A DNA stretch of 64,000 nt from the NCBI RefSeq assembly GCF_036417845.1, contig NC_089978.1:128618183-128682182 (forward strand), written 5' to 3'. The notes beneath the pieces are model-generated. The model did not search any database, was not told the DNA's origin, and was given only the letters and a program-made list of their open reading frames with translations. A program made the translations under genes and the position numbers. Origin of the DNA: Apteryx mantelli (taxonomy: Eukaryota; Chordata; Aves; Apterygiformes; Apterygidae). Each line of letters begins with the position of its first letter. The first letter of the stretch is position 1. Of the stretch, positions 60,301 to 64,000 are shown piece by piece.

Positions 60301-60463
60301 CAGGTCACCAACACCTCAGACAGCTGGGCAGTGAGGGACGTTCCAGCTTCACAGCACCGCCTGACCCTGACCAGGCTGGACCCCGGGAGCCTCTATGAGG
60401 TGGAGATGGCCGCTCACAACTGTGCTGGCGAGGGACAGACAGCCATGGTGACCTTCAGGACTG
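60301..60463 (+). CDS. BOC: BOC coding exon 9: second half of FnIII-1 (residues 512-566)
   Basis: The exon is 163 bases, phase 0-1. It encodes QVTNTSDSWAVRDVPASQHR, then LTLTRLDPGSLYEVEMAA and NCAGEGQTAMVTFRTG, the typical FnIII F/G strands with the LxPGSLYEVE motif. It matches human BOC strongly in its second half. The segment SWAVRDVPAS has diverged from human DWTISGIPAN. N515-T-S is a sequon. The acceptor is a tandem CAGCAG: using the downstream AG would delete Gln512 only. The reading frame stays open for about 130 bases into the intron upstream. The donor is GTAAAG at 60464. Confidence 0.95.
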
Positions 60464-61426
60464 GTAAAGGTCAAACCTTTCCCTGGGCATTTTGCTTTGA
60501 GTCGCTGGGAAGGACCTTGGAGATATCATGCTCCAGCCTTGAAGCGCAGGCAGCTGCCCAGCGCTGGCCCCACTCTTACAGCCTGCCACGGTCTTTGAGA
60601 CAAAGGGGTTGTTTCTCCTCTGGAAATGTATCTGCTCTTGAGCTTAGAGCAACTTTGTCAAAAGGGAGAGTGGAGGGGAAGGACAGCATGACTGAAACAG
60701 GGGAAGGGAAAATAAAGTCTTCACTTCTCCTTGGGATGGAGTAAGTCACTTCCTGTCTGGGTGACTCAGTTGGACACCTGCAGAACCACAGGAAGTAGGT
60801 CTGGAGTGGATGTCAAGAGGTCACTTAATCTGTCTTCTGCCTAAAGACAGGATCAGCTGTGCAGGGGTTATTCCTGACAGGTGTTTATCTAATCTGTTCT
60901 GAAGCACCTGTCCTCCACTAAAGGAAACTCCAAGCTTTCCTACAGTCTCCTTAGTATCAAGCTACCTTTACCATTAAAAAGATGTTCCAAAAGTCTAAGC
61001 TAAGGCCCCCTGTCCCCTTGCTGCCTTTCCTATCTTCAGCGAGCATGAGGAATGGCATTCCCTTTGTAGCAACCTTCCACACAGGGGTGGACTTGCCCCC
61101 ACCTCCCCTCAGGCGTCTCTCTTGTGCTAGTTACCACCTTCTCAGGCAGAAATCTAGCAACAACTTTTTCAGAAAACCAATTAAGTTTTAGAAAATAAAA
61201 TGTTAACAGGAGGAAAAAGCTATTAATAGTTTAACAAACCTGCACTTTAGTGCATCTTTTAGTTCCTGTCTGCAAGTAGAGTGCTTCGAACCTCTAGGGC
61301 TGTTTTGGTCCAAAGAGTACTTATCCCAGCAACCTTTCATGGGAATATTTTTTTTGCCCATCAGAGCAAAGATTAACTTTTTCATGCGTCTCCTTCTCAC
61401 TGATGCCATCTCTTCCTTTTGCATAG
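60464..61426 (+). other. BOC: BOC intron 9 (963 bases) containing a CR1 fragment
   Basis: The donor is GTAAAG and the acceptor 'ttcctttfgcatag'-type (61412-61426, ending in CATAG). About a third of the intron is an antisense CR1 LINE remnant (60785-61110), listed separately. Nothing else is recognised. Confidence 0.85.
60785..61110 (-). mobile_element. CR1 LINE fragment (antisense)
   Basis: The sequence runs 'ggtctggagtggatgtcaag', 'aggtcacttaatctgtcttc', 'ttcctgacaggtgtttatct', 'aatctgttctgaagcacctg', 'cattaaaaagatgttccaaa', 'ccccttgctgcctttcctat' and 'cttcagcgagcatgagg'. This is the order of the antisense 3' portion of a chicken-repeat-1 type LINE as seen in turtles, crocodilians and birds (ggaagggacctcgagaggtc, catccctgacaggtgtttgtctaacctgttctt, agaaagtttttcc, cttgtcctaccttcagtgg). 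The sense 3' end is at the low-coordinate side. It is truncated with no coding capacity left. It is the best single clue to a sauropsid source. Confidence 0.8.
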
Positions 61427-61537
61427 GACGGCGCCCAAAGCCAGAGATTGTCGCCAGCAAAGAGCAGCAAACCCAGAAGGATGACCCAGGCACAAGCACT
61501 CAGAGCAGTAACCAGTCCGACAACAGCCGTCTATCCC
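61427..61537 (+). CDS. BOC: BOC coding exon 10: polar linker between FnIII-1 and FnIII-2 (residues 566-603)
   Basis: This small 111-base phase 1-1 exon encodes RRPKPEIVASKEQQTQKDDP, then a Ser/Gln/Asn-rich stretch ending SRLS. It matches human BOC RRPKPEI.ASKEQQ..RDDPG and [12 protein letters not shown] across the next junction. It has no folded domain and is probably a flexible hinge between FnIII-1 and FnIII-2. The donor is GTAAGG at 61538, followed within about 25 bases by a run of 12 G. Skipping this exon would shorten the hinge by 37 residues in frame. Confidence 0.95.
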
Positions 61538-62687
61538 GTAAGGCTCTGCCTCAGCTGGGCAAGGGGGGGGGGGGAGAGGAGTACTAGGTCTTGTTCTGGG
61601 TAATAGTGGTCAGGCTGTGCTGGGGTTAAAGTCTCCATTGGTTAGAACAAGACTGTGCAAAGCTGAATGGGTGATGTCTAGCTCCTGACAAGGACCGGTG
61701 CTTCTTGGACATCCCTGCCATTGCTCTGGCAGGCAGTCGCAGGAGAGCAGGTTGATGCCCCGTGGGCAAGGAACCTCTCAGAAGTTCTCTCTCTTGCTGA
61801 GTTTCACGTGAAGTGTTCAGAAAGCCCCACCACAAAGTCTGCGAATGTGCAGCACCCAGGAGGAACAAGCTCCTGTGCACCATCACGTGCTGGAGGGCAG
61901 AAGAGAATCCAGTTCCAGCAAGTCCTGGAGTCCTTGTCTCTTAGTCAAGCCCTACAAAGGGCCCACTCTAGGGATGGAGATTCCTCCACTCAGCCATTTT
62001 GTTGCACTGGAGAAATGTCAGTTTCTGCCTGGTTAATCCAATTAATTGTATTCCACCTTGTGTCTGCCATTAGTATTATTCACTGCTGCCATGATGCTTT
62101 ATGTGAATTTCTCTGTAGTCCTCCTTCCGTCTCCCTTTCATTCATGTGTTCTTTTTTTTTCTTCTCCTCCAGAGCTCAGTCAATCTCTTTTCTTCCCACT
62201 TTTCAATTGTCTTCCTATCTAGTTATATTTCTACAATTCAGAACTTTTCCTTATTTCCTCCTCATCTGTTTCCTCTTAGTCTTTCCTCTGTTCTCCTCTC
62301 CTTCACGCATTTGTTCCCTTTCTTTCCCTACTGTCAGTCTCCCCCTACTCACTGCTTCCACATCAGTCACCAACCCTTCATCCACACCTCTCACTGCTAC
62401 CTCTCCCATAACATGTATATACACACCACAAACCTTGCCTCTCCCTGCTCTATTTGGGAGAGGAAAAGGAGCGAGTTGCAAGTAGGAATAAAAGGAGGTT
62501 GGAGAGCACAAACTAAACGGAGTGAGGGTTTGGGGTGCCAGATCTAATGAAGAGACAAAAGAAGAGAGTATTCATGATTTAAAGAACACGTGTGGGTGCA
62601 ATGCAAGTAGTCCTGAGCTACAGGATTCTCCAGACATGGAGAGATGAATGTGTCTCATGTCTTGATGTCCTTCTCTGCCCCTTGCAG
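61538..62687 (+). other. BOC: BOC intron 10 (1150 bases)
   Basis: Starts GTAAGG and ends 'cttctctgccccttgcag'. A G12 run lies at 61563-61574, and a long pyrimidine-rich stretch of CT/TCC-type sequence covers about 62110-62345. The open frames here are compositional. Confidence 0.85.
61563..61574 (+). repeat. G12 run just downstream of the exon 10 donor
   Basis: Twelve consecutive G occur 26 bases into intron 10. Intronic G-runs near 5' splice sites are known to enhance recognition of small exons through hnRNP H/F. It is also a slippage-prone homopolymer. Confidence 0.9.
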
Positions 62688-62894
62688 CTCCAGAGGCACC
62701 GGACCGTCCGACCATCTCCATGGCATCAGAGACATCTGTGTATGTGACCTGGATACCCCGTGGGAATGGCGGGTTCCCCATCCAGTCTTTCCGTGTGGAA
62801 TATAAGAAACTGAAGAAGCTGGGAGACTGGGTCCTGGCCACCAGTGACATTCCTCCCTCTCGCCTCTCTGTGGAAATCCCAGGCCTAGAGAAAG
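62688..62894 (+). CDS. BOC: BOC coding exon 11: first part of FnIII-2 (residues 603-672)
   Basis: The exon is 207 bases, phase 1-1. It encodes [20 protein letters not shown], then [20 protein letters not shown] and [20 protein letters not shown], ending EIPGLEKG. These give the FnIII B-strand Trp (VTWIP), the C-strand FRVEYK and the E-F region [11 protein letters not shown]. It is nearly identical to human BOC. In this family FnIII-1 and FnIII-2 are linked to PTCH1 contact, and FnIII-3 to Hedgehog binding. The donor is GTAGGC at 62895. Confidence 0.97.
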
Positions 62895-63712
62895 GTAGGC
62901 AGGTGTTCTCCTTCTCACTTTCCAGAAAAGCTGTGCAGTCCCCATAGGACGGTTAGCCATCTGTCACATCATGCTTAACCCTGAGATGTGTGAGCAGAAC
63001 AAAGCCTTCCCAGCAACAGCCTTAAATGCAAAGGGAAACTCTCCAATTTCTCCAGCTGCATGGACCAGCATAGATTTGACCTCCCACAGGGAAGCTTGCA
63101 CATGCTTTTCTGTTTTACAGGATATAGTTACTAATGGCATAGGAGTGTCTTGGTTTTGCCACTTACTAGACAGTACAGATCCTTTCTCTTCCTAGTCACA
63201 GGCAAAGCATATTGGCACAGAATTCCCATTCTACTTCACATGAGGAAAGAAGGCATCATTGAGCTGGCCAGCTTAAAAGGGGAAAATATCTAGTTAAATT
63301 TAAAGAACAGAAGATTGATGTTTGGGTAAGAGTAATTTAGACTCAGAGCTTTTAACTCAGATTTATGTACCTAATTTCCATGTAGTAAGGGAAGGAAGCC
63401 TTTCCAGACCTGCTTTGGCATCAGGACATTTTTTCGTGCATCTCTGAATCCACTCACACACCTTTCAGTACAGAATTTTGCTAGCTGACCTGTAGACCTT
63501 CCAGATAGGAACGGGGGGAGGGAAATAAAAACAGGTTCAGTCTAGCATATGGCTGAAATCAGTATTTGTACTTCCATCAAAGCCTCTCTGAAAGCTCTCT
63601 CTGCCTTCTGGAGGAGATGTAGCTCCTCTCCACAAGCCTGTGCTGACAGTGGAAGTCATTTAAGTCCTCAGTACTGTCTTGGTGCAACTCTTATTTCCAA
63701 TTTCTCCCCTAG
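62895..63712 (+). other. BOC: BOC intron 11 (818 bases)
   Basis: GT-AG intron with the acceptor 'ttccaatttctcccctag'. No embedded feature is recognised. Confidence 0.85.
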
Positions 63713-63894
63713 GCACTTCCTATAAGTTCCGTGTCCGGGCACTGAACATCCTGGGAGAGAGCGAGCCCAGTGCTGCATCTCGGCCATATGTAGTGTCTGG
63801 GTACAGCAACCGTGTCTATGAGCGCCCTGTGGCTGGGCCATACATTACCTTCACAGATGCCATCAATGAGACCACCATCATGCTAAAGTGGATG
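63713..63894 (+). CDS. BOC: BOC coding exon 12: end of FnIII-2 and start of FnIII-3 (residues 672-732)
   Basis: The exon is 182 bases, phase 1-0. It encodes TSYKFRVRALNILGESEPSA, the typical FnIII F-G strand motif YxFRVRAxNxxGESEPS. Next comes the linker RPYVVSGYSNRVYERPVAGP, and then the first strands of FnIII-3 (YITFTDAINETTIMLKWM). An N-E-T sequon is present. FnIII-3 is the Hedgehog-binding module of BOC/CDON, and its remainder is outside the window. The donor is GTATGG at 63895. In human BOC the next residues are YIPAS, and no such exon is seen before base 64000. Confidence 0.96.
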
Positions 63895-64000
63895 GTATGG
63901 CTTGGGGTTGAGGGTGGGTGGGAAGGGAAGACCTCTGAATGTGCAGATGTGTGGGTGCTACTTTCCCAATTCACAAATCTCCCAGGTTACCATACTGGAG
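63895..64000 (+). other. BOC: Start of BOC intron 12, truncated by the window end
   Basis: Starts GTATGG. The last 106 bases show no exon, and the gene continues beyond the window. Confidence 0.85.

Larger units (their letters stand above)
11340..64000 (+). other. BOC: BOC gene, 5' two thirds (Ig/FnIII Hedgehog co-receptor)
   Basis: BOC is a type I membrane protein of the CDON/BOC family. It binds Hedgehog ligands at the cell surface, cooperates with PTCH1 and GAS1 in signal reception, and takes part in axon guidance and myogenic cell adhesion. Eleven coding exons here join to 732 residues: signal peptide (about 1-30), Ig1 (37-120), Ig2 (126-220), Ig3 (231-318), Ig4 (322-408), Pro/Ser/Thr-rich linker (412-470), FnIII-1 (about 472-566), polar linker (567-605), FnIII-2 (606-700) and the start of FnIII-3. 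Human BOC is about 1,115 residues, so roughly 380 are missing from the window. BOC rather than CDON is supported by four rather than five Ig domains and by near-identical stretches such as HVIEVDEGNTAVIAC and ARIIYPPEAQTIIVTKGQS. All joins are in frame and every intron is GT-AG. Confidence 0.95.

Noticed and set aside
44412..63195. CDON instead of BOC
   Set aside because: Only four Ig domains precede the first FnIII, and the exon translations match remembered human BOC segments almost exactly (for example HVIEVDEGNTAVIAC and VVSGY..RVYERPVAGPY). CDON has five Ig domains and differs in these stretches.
63985..64000. Start of the next BOC exon at the window end
   Set aside because: A CAG precedes 'gttaccatactggag', but this does not encode the expected continuation after LKWM (Tyr-Ile-Pro-Ala-Ser) in phase 0.

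Overview
This window is vertebrate nuclear DNA carrying the 5' two thirds of one gene, BOC (brother of CDON), on the + strand. BOC is a single-pass cell-surface Ig/fibronectin-III receptor that acts as a Hedgehog co-receptor. The call rests on eleven coding exons whose translations join in frame through consensus splice sites. Together they give a 732-residue N-terminal portion that matches the BOC domain order: signal peptide, four Ig domains, a Pro/Ser/Thr-rich linker, FnIII-1, a polar linker, FnIII-2 and the start of FnIII-3. The rest of FnIII-3, the transmembrane segment and the cytoplasmic tail lie beyond base 64000.

The organism looks like a sauropsid reptile, more likely a crocodilian or turtle than a bird. 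The window has an antisense CR1 LINE fragment (about 60785-61110), several recognisable MIR/CORE-SINE-like copies, and dispersed elements with motifs I know from turtle, crocodile and bird DNA. I see no mammalian Alu, L1 or B1 elements. Species cannot be fixed by eye.

Layout: 1-10.6 kb is upstream intergenic DNA with no convincing gene. A strong CpG island at about 10.64-11.76 kb ends in a consensus splice donor at 11703 and is the probable BOC promoter and first non-coding exon. Intron 1 is about 32 kb (11703-43802). It holds microsatellites, old repeats, a 17-unit GCT repeat, a conserved-looking block with purine tracts (36.8-37.5 kb) and a second small CpG island (37.6-37.84 kb). Coding begins at 43880 in exon 2. 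Exon 3 (Ig1) is followed by an 8.7 kb intron with another enhancer-like stretch (50.9-51.8 kb). Exons 4-12 are clustered between 53629 and 63894.

The exon architecture is modular. Exons 3 to 7 are all phase 1-1, so single Ig domains, or Ig2 as an exon pair, could be skipped without a frameshift. The most interesting local details are: a donor consensus regenerated exactly at the exon 2/exon 3 junction, like a recursive splice site; a weak intron 8 donor paired with a tandem NAGNAG acceptor; a near-perfect 17-bp hairpin inside the 330-base intron 5; and a short uORF whose stop overlaps the third in-frame AUG. Nothing here looks like a new multi-gene system. The value lies in the gene model and the possible regulatory features.
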